In this document: one piece after another, positions 17,477-26,661 of the stretch
How the letters are laid out: every line of letters starts with the position of its first letter
Position numbering within the stretch: position 1 is the stretch's first letter
Assembly (NCBI GenBank): GCA_002707785.1
Contig: PANW01000092.1
Coordinates: forward strand, 1-47,373
Length of the DNA stretch: 47,373 nucleotides
Reading direction: 5' to 3'
DNA from: Cellvibrionaceae bacterium
GTDB lineage: Bacteria > Pseudomonadota > Gammaproteobacteria > Pseudomonadales > Cellvibrionaceae
Made by a program: the position numbers and the translations under genes
Notes under the pieces: model-generated
Told to the model about the DNA's origin: nothing
The model's input: only the letters and a program-made list of their open reading frames with translations
The model's database searches: none

Positions 17477-18298
17477 ATGGTGTCTCGTCAGTACTCGTTC
17501 GATGATTTAAAACGATTGATGTCTCGTTTGCGAGACCCGCAAACAGGCTGTCCTTGGGATGTAGAGCAAACTTATCGAAGTATTGCACCTTCTACCATCG
17601 AAGAGGCTTATGAAGTTGTTGATGCCATTGAGCGTAATAACCTTGAACACTTGAAAGAAGAATTGGGCGATTTACTCTTTCAAGTGGTGTTCTACAGTCA
17701 AATAGCTCTTGAGGAAGAGCGCTTTAACCTTGATGACGTGGTTTCTGATTTAGTCAGTAAGCTGATTCGACGGCACCCTCACGTGTTTCCAGAAAATACC
17801 TTGGAGAGTCGAGCTTCGGCGACTCGTACGCCAGAGCAAGAAGCCGAGATCAAGGCGCGCTGGGAGGCGCTAAAGCGGGAAGAGCGACAAGCAAAGGGGC
17901 AGGCTGGGCTGCTCGACGATATTCCACTCAATTTGTCGGCCCTGACTCGAGCGACAAAGCTTCAAAAGCGAGCGTCGTCGGTTGGCTTTGATTGGCCGTC
18001 AATGGACGGTGTGATCGAAAAGATTGAAGAGGAGTTGGATGAGGTTAAGCAAGCCCTCAAGGATCAGAACCCCGCCGCTGTTCGAGAAGAGCTTGGTGAT
18101 CTGCTCTTTGCGGTCGTCAACGCGAGTCGGCACCAAAAAGTGGAGCCCGAGGGAGCCTTGCGCGGTACAAACTACAAGTTTGAGCAGCGTTTTAGTTACA
18201 TCGAAAAGGCACTGGCTGATCGCGGTCTCAGTGCAGAAGATGCGCCTTTAGAGCTTATGGATGCGCTCTGGGATGAAGCCAAAACACAGCTGCGTTAA
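17477..18298 (+). CDS. mazG: Nucleoside triphosphate pyrophosphohydrolase
   Basis: 273-residue two-domain MazG. The first all-alpha NTP-PPase domain has the DPQTGCPWDVEQTYRSI and EEAYEVVDAIERN, EELGDLLFQVVF pattern (EExxE-12-ExxD type metal site). The second copy, from about residue 165, has EKIEEELDEVKQAL and REELGDLLFAVVN. It hydrolyses canonical and damaged NTPs to NMP plus PPi, and in E. coli it also affects ppGpp levels, which fits its place directly after relA. It ends 55 bp before a convergent gene, with a small AGGCG-TTCG-CGCCT hairpin (18342-18355) between them. Confidence 0.96.
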   Translation: MVSRQYSFDDLKRLMSRLRDPQTGCPWDVEQTYRSIAPSTIEEAYEVVDAIERNNLEHLKEELGDLLFQVVFYSQIALEEERFNLDDVVSDLVSKLIRRHPHVFPENTLESRASATRTPEQEAEIKARWEALKREERQAKGQAGLLDDIPLNLSALTRATKLQKRASSVGFDWPSMDGVIEKIEEELDEVKQALKDQNPAAVREELGDLLFAVVNASRHQKVEPEGALRGTNYKFEQRFSYIEKALADRGLSAEDAPLELMDALWDEAKTQLR

Positions 18299-18353
18299 AG
18301 GCAGCCCAAACGATATCGATGCGTATGTGAATTATCGTTGCAGGCGTTCGCGC

Positions 18354-18908
18354 CTAGTGAATCGGCTTGTCATCGTTGCTACTTTTTTCAGATTTCTTCA
18401 CTGCGGGTTTTTTAACCGAGTCCGGCCGGCTGTTTGGCGGAGAATCTATTGCGGCGGGCTTAGCGGTCTGTTGCTGGGCTAGCTGCAATTGCTGTTTAAC
18501 CGTGGAGGTTTGTTTCAAATCCTCCAGTAAGCTCTTTATTTGCTGATTCTTATCCGCAATTTGTGTTTCCAGCTGTTGAATGCTGCTGCGTAATTGTTTG
18601 TGCTGTTCGTTGAGCCGAGTCTCCTTTTCTTCGGCGTTGATAATGATGTCAGAAACATCAACACCCAGTGATTCCAGTGTTTTTTGGACAATGGTCACCA
18701 CTAGCTTTGGATCGCCATCCGGTAAGCCTGACATCAATTGCACGGCTTTTTCGATGTCGTAATGAGGTTTACGAGCCGAAACGCGGGCAGGGGTGGTCAG
18801 ATCACCGTTGTCCAGGAAACTCTCATTTAAATCTTCCTGTGTGGGTAATTGCACATTGCTGAAATCGTCTTCGGGCATACTCTCATCGTGCCGGCTGAAA
18901 AGTCCCAT
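18354..18908 (-). CDS. Uncharacterised coiled-coil protein
   Basis: 184-residue cytoplasmic protein. The first part (about 1-45) is acidic and probably disordered. Residues 48-95 form a compact helical segment with YDIEKAVQLMSGLPDGDP and VVTIVQKTLESLGVDVSDII. A heptad-rich coiled coil full of Gln/Glu/Lys spans about 96-150, and the Pro/Lys-rich tail contains repeated KKPAVKK-like basic residues. The ATG has a strong ribosome site, aggaggatatt. I cannot assign a function. It heads away from adk, beside two small related proteins on the same strand, which may form one transcript with it. Confidence 0.8.
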   Translation of the reverse strand: MGLFSRHDESMPEDDFSNVQLPTQEDLNESFLDNGDLTTPARVSARKPHYDIEKAVQLMSGLPDGDPKLVVTIVQKTLESLGVDVSDIIINAEEKETRLNEQHKQLRSSIQQLETQIADKNQQIKSLLEDLKQTSTVKQQLQLAQQQTAKPAAIDSPPNSRPDSVKKPAVKKSEKSSNDDKPIH

Positions 18909-18948
18909 AATATCCTCCTAGTAATCCTTCATTTTGGTTGGGAAGTCG

Positions 18949-19290
18949 CTATGACTCACGTGGTTGTAAGCGTAACTGTGTCTGATAGTGTTTGGTTCGG
19001 GCTAAGAGTTTGGGCGTTAAACCACAATCCTCATAAATCTCGTCACCACACTCGTCCCAAGCGATAACCTTGCTGCCGGGCTGATAGGGAAGTGCGGTTT
19101 CGACATCTTTTAGCGCCGCGGAAAGCAAGTCTCGAATCAGAGTTTCTTTACCTATTCGAGGGTAGCGTTGGCATAAATCCTCGAGTTTATTCTTGTGCTC
19201 TTCTGTCAGATAGATGCAGTAGGGTGAGCGGGTCAACTCGCCTTCACCTTCTTTGTGCCATTTTCGCTGCAGTTGTTGGTACATGTTCAT
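18949..19290 (-). CDS. Small protein resembling Pseudomonas 'type 1 pili tip component' family
   Basis: 113-residue soluble protein. Core pattern YCIYLTEEHKNKLEDLCQRY followed by PRIGKETLIRDLLSAALKDVET, then LPYQPGSKVIAWDECGDEIY EDCG and a basic tail. It matches my memory of short Pseudomonas proteins annotated, probably misleadingly, as pilin-assembly or type 1 pili tip component. There is no signal peptide, so a role as a pilus subunit is unlikely. The helix-turn-helix-like ELLxxAL pattern is also reminiscent of ribbon-helix-helix or antitoxin-like proteins. Two ATGs (19290, 19284) are possible. The shorter protein at 19347 shares its core. Confidence 0.75.
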   Translation of the reverse strand: MNMYQQLQRKWHKEGEGELTRSPYCIYLTEEHKNKLEDLCQRYPRIGKETLIRDLLSAALKDVETALPYQPGSKVIAWDECGDEIYEDCGLTPKLLARTKHYQTQLRLQPRES

Positions 19291-19346
19291 GGTTTGTCTC
19301 AGCTATTGCGGTGGAACATGGAGGCGGAACTTTTAACCGACGAAAG

Positions 19347-19535
19347 CTATGTTAGTTGATCAAGTGCGTGGGCCAAAAGCGTGGAAATAATCTGTTCCTG
19401 GCTTTGGTTGGGAAATAGTTCGGCCAAAGCAGAGAGTTTGGCTGCATCTTCTAGTGGTAGTGGAGTGATACAGCACATCTCTTGGGCTGGCGCGGCGGGC
19501 TGTTTTAAATCTTGTACCCATGGACGAGCATTCAT
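19347..19535 (-). CDS. Short paralogue of the 18949 protein
   Basis: 62-residue protein with a strong ribosome site (gagaggtaact before ATG at 19535). CCITPLPLEDAAKLSALAEL then FPNQSQEQIISTLLAHALDQLT aligns with the middle of the neighbouring 113-residue protein: same spacing of Leu residues, an aromatic-Pro turn, E-x-x-I-x-x-L-L-x-x-A-L. It lacks the C-terminal KVIAxDExGDxIYED extension. The pair probably arose by duplication. Function unknown. Confidence 0.7.
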   Translation of the reverse strand: MNARPWVQDLKQPAAPAQEMCCITPLPLEDAAKLSALAELFPNQSQEQIISTLLAHALDQLT

Positions 19536-20558
<1,023 letters not shown>

Positions 20559-20586
20559 GTGAAAAGCCTCCCCGTCGAGGGAGTTT

Positions 20587-20629
20587 CCAGACACAAAAAA
20601 GGGCCCTCAGGGCCCTTTTTTGTGTCTGG
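20587..20629. terminator. Bidirectional rho-independent terminator after adk
   Basis: Perfect 21-bp arms (ccagacacaaaaaagggccct and its complement) around a single central base. A-run, G/C core and T-run give a canonical intrinsic terminator on both strands. It lies 29 bp past the adk stop. Confidence 0.95.
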
Positions 20630-21162
20630 TGTATTTAGCGCGGTATTTGAAACGGCTATAGATCAATGTGACTTCGATATAGGTGCAAACGGCGTTTGAT
20701 ATCCGCTGTGTCAAATGCGTTTGATTTCGGCATGCTTTTGATGTCGGTGCCTTTGGCGATGGATAGGTTTCTAGTCAGTCGACTCCTGTGGCCGTAGATG
20801 CTCGCCGAAGCGTTCATTGACGACTTCTCCCTTCATAGCTTCTTGTTCCACGATTATTTTCGCTCCATTTCTAGTGCAGCCTGCTCTTGTTGGTTTGATT
20901 CTCCTCATCACCTATGGGGTGGCACGATTTCTACATTGAGTGGTCCATTTTTCCAAACGTTTGAGTTCAGGAGGACAGCCATATTCCTTTTTCATTTCTT
21001 TATTGGTTTTGTTTGCACGGTTGAGATCCTGTCTTTTATGAGGTCTTGAGGTTATTGCTTCTATATATAGATGCAAAAGTGGAATCTATGAGGTTTTCTA
21101 TTCAAGCTGTCGAGGAAGCAGTGAGACGGTGATGATTCTGGTTTGTTCGCGCATAACGAAGG

Positions 21163-21191
21163 GCAGTGAGTTTTGCGTTTTGACTCACTGC
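21163..21191 (+). other. Hairpin GCAGTGAGT / ACTCACTGC
   Basis: Perfect 9-bp stem with an 11-nt loop, followed by gatattttcc. Could be the end of a small RNA or a leader structure. The U-run is short, so a terminator call is weak. Confidence 0.35.
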
Positions 21192-21467
21192 GATATTTTC
21201 CATTTACGTTGTTCTGAGTTGTGCGCTACTGGCATTTGTTATGTGGCAGTGAACTGTGAGGTAGAAACACTACTTTTCATTTTTCAGGTGTGGCAGGTTT
21301 GTCAGTTTCCTTTGCTAGGTGCAGTCCGTTCTGATTAGCGGTATTTGAGATAAGAAAATGGAGTCGAAAGCAACGTTGTTGTTTTTTGTTTTTTGTTTTT
21401 CGTTTGAGGCCTAAATATATCTATGAGGTTTTTCCCTAAAAAAGCGTCTTAACGATGAGGAATGAAG

Positions 21468-21511
21468 TTTTGAGGTGTAAAAAACACCGTTAACGGTAAA
21501 AAAACTCAAAA
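21468..21511 (+). promoter_or_regulatory. Three-way hairpin element in leader of histone-like gene
   Basis: Outer arms TTTTGAG (21468-21474) and CTCAAAA (21505-21511) enclose two inner symmetric elements, GTGT-aaaaa-ACAC (21475-21487) and the 12-bp perfect palindrome ACCGTTAACGGT (21486-21497, sharing two bases with the first). It is followed by long A/T runs. It could be an RNA three-way junction or an operator. Position is about 150 bp ahead of the start codon. Confidence 0.4.
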
Positions 21512-21663
21512 AAATCGTATTTTTCTAAAAAAAAAGCAGTGAAAGGGTGCAAAAGCTTGTTTTTTTAAATAATATTCTGGTCGACGTCTTAGGCGTTTAA
21601 TATTTGTGCTATGGTTCATTGTGTTAGTGGTTGTGCATCTTTTTATACTGAGGAGAATTGAAG

Positions 21664-22521
21664 ATGGCTAGAGTAGCAAAAGCGAAAGCTAAAAAGGCGC
21701 CGGCAAAACGTCGTGCACCGGCTAAAGCAAAAGCAAAAGTAAAAAAAGCCCCGGCAGCAGTTGCCGCCCCGGCTGTTACCAAAGCTCAGGATGCCCTGAG
21801 TAAACTTCAAAAAGAAATCCAAGCCCAAGCGAAGGCTCAAGCTGCTGCTCGTAAGAAAGCGGCTTCTGCTAAAAACAAGGCTGCCAAGTCTAAGAAAGCC
21901 GCTGATAAGCGTGCCGCTCAAGCCGCGACTAAGGCTGCCGCAAAAGTGGGTGCCAAGGTTAAGACTCTGCGCGGTAAGGCTGCAAGTGCCAAACTGACTC
22001 TTTCAACGGCCAAGAGCGTTGCTGCTGCAAAAGCTGCTGAAGCTGCAGTATTGGCGAAGGTTGATGCTCTGTCTGCTTCTTTGGCAACTAAAGCAGAGGC
22101 GGATCTGGAGAAAGCCGCTAAAGCGTTTGAAGCTAAGTGGAAGAAACAGCGCGCCGCGGCCAATGCTAAGAAAGTTGCTGCAGCTAAGAAGAAATTGGCT
22201 GCTAAAGCAAAAGCCGTAGCAAAGAAGGCGATGGATAAAGCCAAAGCTGCAGAGAAGAAAGCTGCGACTAAAGCGAAAGCTGCTGAGAAGAAAGCCGCTG
22301 CTAAAGCCAAAGCTGCCGAGAAGAAAGCTGCCGCTAAAGCAAAGGCTGCAGAGAAGAAAGCGGCCGCTAAAGCTAAAGCAGCGGAGAAGAAAGCCGCTGC
22401 TAAAGCTAAGAAAAAGGCTGCTCCTAAGAAGCGTAAACCTGCTGCTAAGAAAGCTGCTCCTAAAAAGGCTGTGGCTAAGAAGAAGCCTGCAGCCAAGAAG
22501 CGTGCCGCTAAGAAGAAGTAA
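21664..22521 (+). CDS. Histone H1-like Lys/Ala-rich nucleoid protein (AlgP-like)
   Basis: 285-residue, extremely basic protein built almost wholly of Ala and Lys. It starts MARVAKAKAKKAPAKRR at the ATG 8 nt after aggag; a TTG at 21658 is too close to that site. A mixed central part (about 90-165, with TLSTAKSVAAAKAAEAAVLA and LEKAAKAFEAKWKKQR) is predicted helical. Five 11-residue repeats KAKAAEKKAAx occupy residues 192-246, followed by a PKKRKPAAKK-type tail. Such tails bind DNA non-specifically, like eukaryotic H1, Chlamydia Hc2 and Pseudomonas AlgP. The N-terminal part does not match the AlgP I remember, so orthology is not claimed. It is flanked by terminators and so is monocistronic. Confidence 0.88.
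   Translation: MARVAKAKAKKAPAKRRAPAKAKAKVKKAPAAVAAPAVTKAQDALSKLQKEIQAQAKAQAAARKKAASAKNKAAKSKKAADKRAAQAATKAAAKVGAKVKTLRGKAASAKLTLSTAKSVAAAKAAEAAVLAKVDALSASLATKAEADLEKAAKAFEAKWKKQRAAANAKKVAAAKKKLAAKAKAVAKKAMDKAKAAEKKAATKAKAAEKKAAAKAKAAEKKAAAKAKAAEKKAAAKAKAAEKKAAAKAKKKAAPKKRKPAAKKAAPKKAVAKKKPAAKKRAAKKK
22237..22401 (+). repeat. Five in-frame 33-bp repeats (11 residues each)
   Basis: Units begin at 22237, 22270, 22303, 22336 and 22369. Each encodes K-A-K-A-A-E-K-K-A-A-(A/T). Lys and Glu codons are nearly fixed (aaa/aag, gag), while the Ala codons vary among gcc, gcg, gct and gca from unit to unit. An 11-residue period suits a straight or right-handed coiled helix with one face charged. Confidence 0.92.
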
Positions 22522-22563
22522 ATATCGGTCCAATTTGGGGGGTAATTCTCCAAATTACGTTTC

Positions 22564-22601
22564 AAAAAATCCCCGAGGGCCTAATGCTCCGGGGATTTTT
22601 T
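22564..22601. terminator. Intrinsic terminator after histone-like gene
   Basis: Arms AAAAAATCCCC (22564-22574) and GGGGATTTTTT (22591-22601) around a 16-nt segment that can extend the stem. The T-run immediately follows the G/C stem on the forward strand, and the symmetrical A-run makes it potentially bidirectional. Confidence 0.9.
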
Positions 22602-22679
22602 CGTTCTAAGCTGTCTCAACTGGCCAAAATCTGAGAAAATGTGCGCCATTCGCCCTTAGGTTCAAAGGTTAGGTTAGGC

Positions 22680-23387
22680 ATGAGTACAATTTTGGCGGTC
22701 GATACATCTAGTGAGGCGTGCTCGATTGCATTGTCCCGAAACGGCGAGATAACGAGTGAGTTTGTATTGGCGCCTCGTCAACATACTCAACGTTTACTCC
22801 CCATGATTGATCAGCTATTGGTTTCACAAGGAATTACCCTCGGTGATCTAGATGCTATTGCCTATGGCAGAGGGCCAGGTTCTTTTACTGGGTTGAGAAT
22901 TTGTCTCGGTGTCGTTCAAGGACTGGCATTTTCCGCAAATATTCCAGTGATACCTGTGTCTACCTTAAAAACCATGGCGGTAGGAGCGATTCGCCAGTTT
23001 TCATTGAGCGGAGATGATCGCGTTTTGGTCGCTTTGGATGCCAGAATGAACGAGATTTATGGTGCCGTTTATACCGGAGATACGCCGCTTCCCAGTGAGT
23101 TGGTGTCTGAATTTGTGGGTGCACCAGAGCAATTGAGTGAATGCCCGCAGATCCTAGACGTGCCAGCAGCGAAGTTGATCAAGGTTGGTGCTGGTTGTCA
23201 CTATGAGGCGGTGCAAGCTATCGATACCCGCCACGAAGATCAGGCGTTATTGGCGCGAGCTGAAGATATGTTGATTCTCGCTGACGCGGCCTTCGCGCAA
23301 GGCGAGTTTGTGGCTGCCGAAGATACGCAACCTGTCTATCTGAGGGACAGTGTTGCTTGGAAAAAACGCGAAAGAATTCGCCGTTAA
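22680..23387 (+). CDS. tsaB: tRNA t6A biosynthesis protein TsaB
   Basis: 235-residue ASKHA-fold protein that pairs with TsaD in making N6-threonylcarbamoyladenosine at A37 of ANN-decoding tRNAs. Hallmarks are ILAVDTSSEACSIAL at the N-terminus, PRQHTQRLLPMIDQLL, and AYGRGPGSFTGLRICLGVVQGLA. The ATG at 22680 is chosen because it gives the canonical MSTILAVDTS start; a GTG at 22641 would add 13 unlike residues. Followed by uppP after 18 bp. Confidence 0.96.
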   Translation: MSTILAVDTSSEACSIALSRNGEITSEFVLAPRQHTQRLLPMIDQLLVSQGITLGDLDAIAYGRGPGSFTGLRICLGVVQGLAFSANIPVIPVSTLKTMAVGAIRQFSLSGDDRVLVALDARMNEIYGAVYTGDTPLPSELVSEFVGAPEQLSECPQILDVPAAKLIKVGAGCHYEAVQAIDTRHEDQALLARAEDMLILADAAFAQGEFVAAEDTQPVYLRDSVAWKKRERIRR

Positions 23388-23405
23388 TCTTTTTTCAAGG
23401 ACGTT

Positions 23406-24197
23406 ATGGATACTTTACAGCTAGCTCTCTTGGCGCTGATTCAAGGGATTACTGAGTTTCTTCCTATTTCCAGCTCTGGGCATCTGATTTTGCCTAGCGA
23501 AATTCTTGGATGGCAAGATCAGGGTTTAGCCTTCGACGTCGCCGTGCATGTGGGATCGTTGATTGCTGTGTTGGGGTACTTTCGCCGCGATATAATCACT
23601 TTAATTGAGGCGTGGTTTGTTAGCCTGAAAGGGGCATCAAGTAATGATAGTCGTCTCGCATGGTATGTTATTTGGGCGACGGTGCCAGCAGGCTTAGCGG
23701 GTTTAGTGTTTAATGATTTTATTGAGCAGAATTTGCGAACCATTGCTGTGATCGCGGCGACGACCATGATCTTCGGTGTTTTCCTCGGTCTTGCCGATTG
23801 GCAAGGAACGCGACGAACAGCACTTAAGGAAATGAGCTGGAAACAAGCTTTGTTGATCGGTTGTGCTCAGGCTCTTGCTCTTATTCCTGGTACATCTCGA
23901 TCGGGAGTCACCATTACAGCCGCTTTAGCACTTGGTCTCGAACGGCAAGCAGCAGCGCGTTTTTCGTTCTTGTTGTCCATACCGTTAATCACACTCAGTG
24001 GCGGGTATAAGGGACTGGAGCTGGCTGGACAAAGTAATATCAATTGGAGTGATTTAGCGATTGGGGCTGTGCTGGCGGCAGTCAGTGCGGCGGCTTGTAT
24101 TCACTTATTTCTTAAATGGATCGATCGCGTGGGCATGTGGCCTTTTGTGGTCTATCGATTGTTGCTAGGTGCATGGCTGTTCAGTCTAGCCTATTGA
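23406..24197 (+). CDS. uppP: Undecaprenyl-diphosphatase
   Basis: 263-residue integral inner-membrane enzyme (BacA) that recycles undecaprenyl pyrophosphate to the monophosphate for peptidoglycan and other cell-surface polymers. It has QGITEFLPISSSGHLIL at the N-terminus (catalytic Glu and the SSSGH motif) and GTSRSGVTITAALALGL in the second half, both diagnostic. Eight or so hydrophobic helices. Ribosome site aagga at 23398, in an operon-like arrangement with tsaB. Confidence 0.97.
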   Translation: MDTLQLALLALIQGITEFLPISSSGHLILPSEILGWQDQGLAFDVAVHVGSLIAVLGYFRRDIITLIEAWFVSLKGASSNDSRLAWYVIWATVPAGLAGLVFNDFIEQNLRTIAVIAATTMIFGVFLGLADWQGTRRTALKEMSWKQALLIGCAQALALIPGTSRSGVTITAALALGLERQAAARFSFLLSIPLITLSGGYKGLELAGQSNINWSDLAIGAVLAAVSAAACIHLFLKWIDRVGMWPFVVYRLLLGAWLFSLAY

Positions 24198-24268
24198 AAA
24201 ATGATGGAGGGGGGCGGCTGGCTTTTTATGAGTCACTGCCGAATTTTCCTAACAAGGGATAATAGCCA

Positions 24269-25141
24269 ATGAAGAAGGTAGCGTTTATAGGTTTGGGCGT
24301 CATGGGTTATCCGATGGCCGGCCACTTACAGAAGGCTGGGCACTCGGTAACGGTGTACAACCGAACGGAACAAAAAGCGCTGGCTTGGTGTGATGAGTAT
24401 AAAGGAGAACATCATCAGACGCCTGCGGGTGCCTGTGCCAATGCTGATGTGGTCTTTTGCTGTGTCGGTAATGATGACGATTTAAGGCAGGTGGTGTTGG
24501 GCGAGCAGGGCATCGCGACGGGGCTGAAAAAGGGCGCAGTGTTAGTTGATCACACCACTGCCTCAGCAGAAGTTGCGCGGCAAGTCGCATGCGAGCTTGA
24601 ATCGCGTGGCTGTTATTTTCTGGATGCTCCGGTATCTGGGGGGCAGCAGGGGGCTGAAAACGGTGCGCTTACCGTGATGGTGGGAGGCGAGGCTGATATC
24701 TTCTCCCAAGTAAAACCTGTGATCGACTGCTTTGCGCGTTCAGCACAGTTAATGGGACCGGTGGGCAGTGGTCAGCTGTGCAAAATGGTGAATCAAATTT
24801 GTATTGCTGGCTTGGTACAAGGGTTGGCTGAAGGTTTACATTTTGCTGAAAAAGCGGGTTTAGATGGCCACAAAGTCATTGATGTTATCGGCAAGGGCGC
24901 CGCTCAATCCTGGCAAATGGACAATCGACACAACACCATGCTGGCGGACGAATATGAACACGGATTTGCGGTTGATTGGATGAGAAAAGACCTATCCATT
25001 GTGCTGTCTGAAGCTCGAGACAACGGAGCGAAGCTCCCGGTTACTGCCTTGGTTGATCAATTTTATGCTGATGTTCAAGAGATGGGCGGCGGACGCTGGG
25101 ATACCTCCAGCTTGTTGGCGCGCTTGAAAAAATCCCCTTAA
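24269..25141 (+). CDS. Beta-hydroxyacid dehydrogenase (3-hydroxyisobutyrate dehydrogenase family)
   Basis: 290-residue NAD(P)-dependent dehydrogenase. The Rossmann start KVAFIGLGVMGYPMAGHL is followed by YNRTEQKA, where the Asn-Arg after the second strand favours NADP(H). The substrate motif is DAPVSGGQQGAENGALTVMVGG, and the catalytic lysine lies in GSGQLCKMVNQI. Family members reduce tartronate semialdehyde, succinic semialdehyde, glyoxylate or 3-hydroxyisobutyrate; which one applies here cannot be told. Preceded by aaggga. Lies between uppP and apeB on the same strand. Confidence 0.92.
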   Translation: MKKVAFIGLGVMGYPMAGHLQKAGHSVTVYNRTEQKALAWCDEYKGEHHQTPAGACANADVVFCCVGNDDDLRQVVLGEQGIATGLKKGAVLVDHTTASAEVARQVACELESRGCYFLDAPVSGGQQGAENGALTVMVGGEADIFSQVKPVIDCFARSAQLMGPVGSGQLCKMVNQICIAGLVQGLAEGLHFAEKAGLDGHKVIDVIGKGAAQSWQMDNRHNTMLADEYEHGFAVDWMRKDLSIVLSEARDNGAKLPVTALVDQFYADVQEMGGGRWDTSSLLARLKKSP

Positions 25142-25231
25142 TTAGAATTGGCGTTAACTCGACTCACAATAGATTCTCGGAGTAGTTTAGCGCATCTTAC
25201 GATTCCACAGACTTTCACGAAGAGTTTTGTC

Positions 25232-26554
25232 ATGAGCCAATCGAATTTTTCCAAGGATTTTAATCAGCGATTATTGTCCTTTTTAGCAGCATCCCCTACG
25301 CCTTTTCACGCCGTTGAAAGCATGAGTCAGCTACTTGAAGCGGCTGGCTTTCAATCGCTCTCAGAAACGGATCACTGGGATCTTAACGCGGGAGAGAAAT
25401 ACTACGTATGCCGCAATGATTCGTCGATTATTGCCTTTGTCTACGGTCAAGAGCCATTGCCGCAGAGTGGTATTCGCATGGTTGGGGCTCACACCGATAG
25501 TCCGTGCCTGAAAGTTAAACCTCAACCAGAGCTGACTCGGCAGGGGTATTTTCAGTTGGGTGTTGAGACCTATGGCGGAGTGCTGTTGAACCCTTGGTTT
25601 GATCGCGACTTATCGCTGGCTGGGCGCGTGAGCTATCGCAACAGCGCAGGGGCAGTGACCAGCAGTTTGATTAATTTTGAGCGAGCTATCGCCACCATTC
25701 CGAGTCTTGCTATCCATCTGGATCGTGAGGCAAACAAAAACAGAAGCATCAATTCACAAAAAGATATACCGCCCGTACTGATGCAGGTTGCGGGTGATAA
25801 GTCCGTGGACTTTCGTGATCTTCTAAAGGGCTACTTAATCGACCAAGGGACAGCCGATGTGGCTAAGGTACTCGATTACGACTTGAGCTTCTACGATACT
25901 CAAACGCCGGAAATCATTGGTTGGAACAACGAGTTTGTTGCCAGTGCCCGTCTCGATAACTTATTGAGTTGTTTTATTGGCTTAGAAGCAATCTTAGCTG
26001 CCGATGGAGAGCAATCGGTATTGCTGATGTGCAATGACCATGAAGAGGTGGGGAGCCGCTCAGCTTGTGGTGCACAGGGGCCTATGTTGGCTGATTTTCT
26101 GAGTCGTTTGCTACCGGACGCTCAAGATCGCTTGCGCACCATTTCGCACTCTTTAATGGTGTCGGCCGATAATGCTCATGGTATTCACCCGAATTTCAGT
26201 GACAAGCACGACGGCAATCATGGCCCGTTGCTCAATAAGGGGCCGGTGATCAAAGTCAATGCCAACCAAAGCTATGCCACCAACAGTGAAACTTCGGCTT
26301 TGTTTCGCCATTGGGCCGAACTGGCCGATGTCACCGTACAAGCTTTCGTGACCCGAACCGATATGGGCTGTGGCAGCACGATTGGTCCGATTACCGCAGC
26401 CGAGGTTGGAGTGAGGACCCTCGATATTGGCGTGCCCACTTTTGGCATGCATTCTATTCGAGAGTTGGCTGGCGTGGATGACGCGCACAACCTATTTAGG
26501 GTCTTAATGGAGTTTTTTAAGCATTCCGCATCACTGGGTGATGCTGCTGGGTGA
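25232..26554 (+). CDS. apeB: M18-family aspartyl aminopeptidase
   Basis: 440-residue zinc aminopeptidase that removes acidic N-terminal residues; cytosolic, usually forming a dodecamer. Dinuclear zinc-site motifs are present: [38 protein letters not shown] (catalytic Glu pair), [12 protein letters not shown], and GCGSTIGPI with GMHSIREL near the end. The ATG at 25232 (MSQSNFSK, after cgaagagttttgtc) is preferred over an upstream TTG at 25148 that would add 28 atypical residues. Confidence 0.95.
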   Translation: MSQSNFSKDFNQRLLSFLAASPTPFHAVESMSQLLEAAGFQSLSETDHWDLNAGEKYYVCRNDSSIIAFVYGQEPLPQSGIRMVGAHTDSPCLKVKPQPELTRQGYFQLGVETYGGVLLNPWFDRDLSLAGRVSYRNSAGAVTSSLINFERAIATIPSLAIHLDREANKNRSINSQKDIPPVLMQVAGDKSVDFRDLLKGYLIDQGTADVAKVLDYDLSFYDTQTPEIIGWNNEFVASARLDNLLSCFIGLEAILAADGEQSVLLMCNDHEEVGSRSACGAQGPMLADFLSRLLPDAQDRLRTISHSLMVSADNAHGIHPNFSDKHDGNHGPLLNKGPVIKVNANQSYATNSETSALFRHWAELADVTVQAFVTRTDMGCGSTIGPITAAEVGVRTLDIGVPTFGMHSIRELAGVDDAHNLFRVLMEFFKHSASLGDAAG

Positions 26555-26661
26555 TGCCGTTCACAGAGTCGGCGAAAAGCAGGGTATATACTCGGGAATT
26601 GATCTAAAGGCGCCGCTTATCGATTGAGCGCGCCGTTAATCCTGTTATAGATGAGTTGTCC

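Larger units (their letters stand above)
20630..21663 (+). other. 1.03-kb AT-rich gap or leader before histone-like gene
   Basis: No convincing gene. Two short frames (20798-21049, 21129-21338) have Phe/Cys-rich, non-protein-like composition and no family resemblance. The right-hand 300 bp is strongly AT-rich with A and T runs. It contains a 9-bp-stem hairpin (21163-21191) and a multi-hairpin element (21468-21511). It probably holds the promoter and a long leader of the histone-like gene, or an unrecognised small RNA. Confidence 0.5.

Noticed and set aside
20798..21338. Two short forward frames (83 and 69 residues) in the adk-histone gap
   Set aside because: Phe/Cys-rich composition, no familiar pattern, and the region shows hairpins and AT runs rather than codon structure. 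Kept only as part of the gap description.
21918..22565. Long reverse-strand open frames (215 and 176 residues) opposite the histone-like gene
   Set aside because: They are complements of the Lys/Ala repeat codons, give absurd Ala/Phe- or Ser/Leu-rich sequences, and have no ribosome sites. The forward frame has an ideal one.
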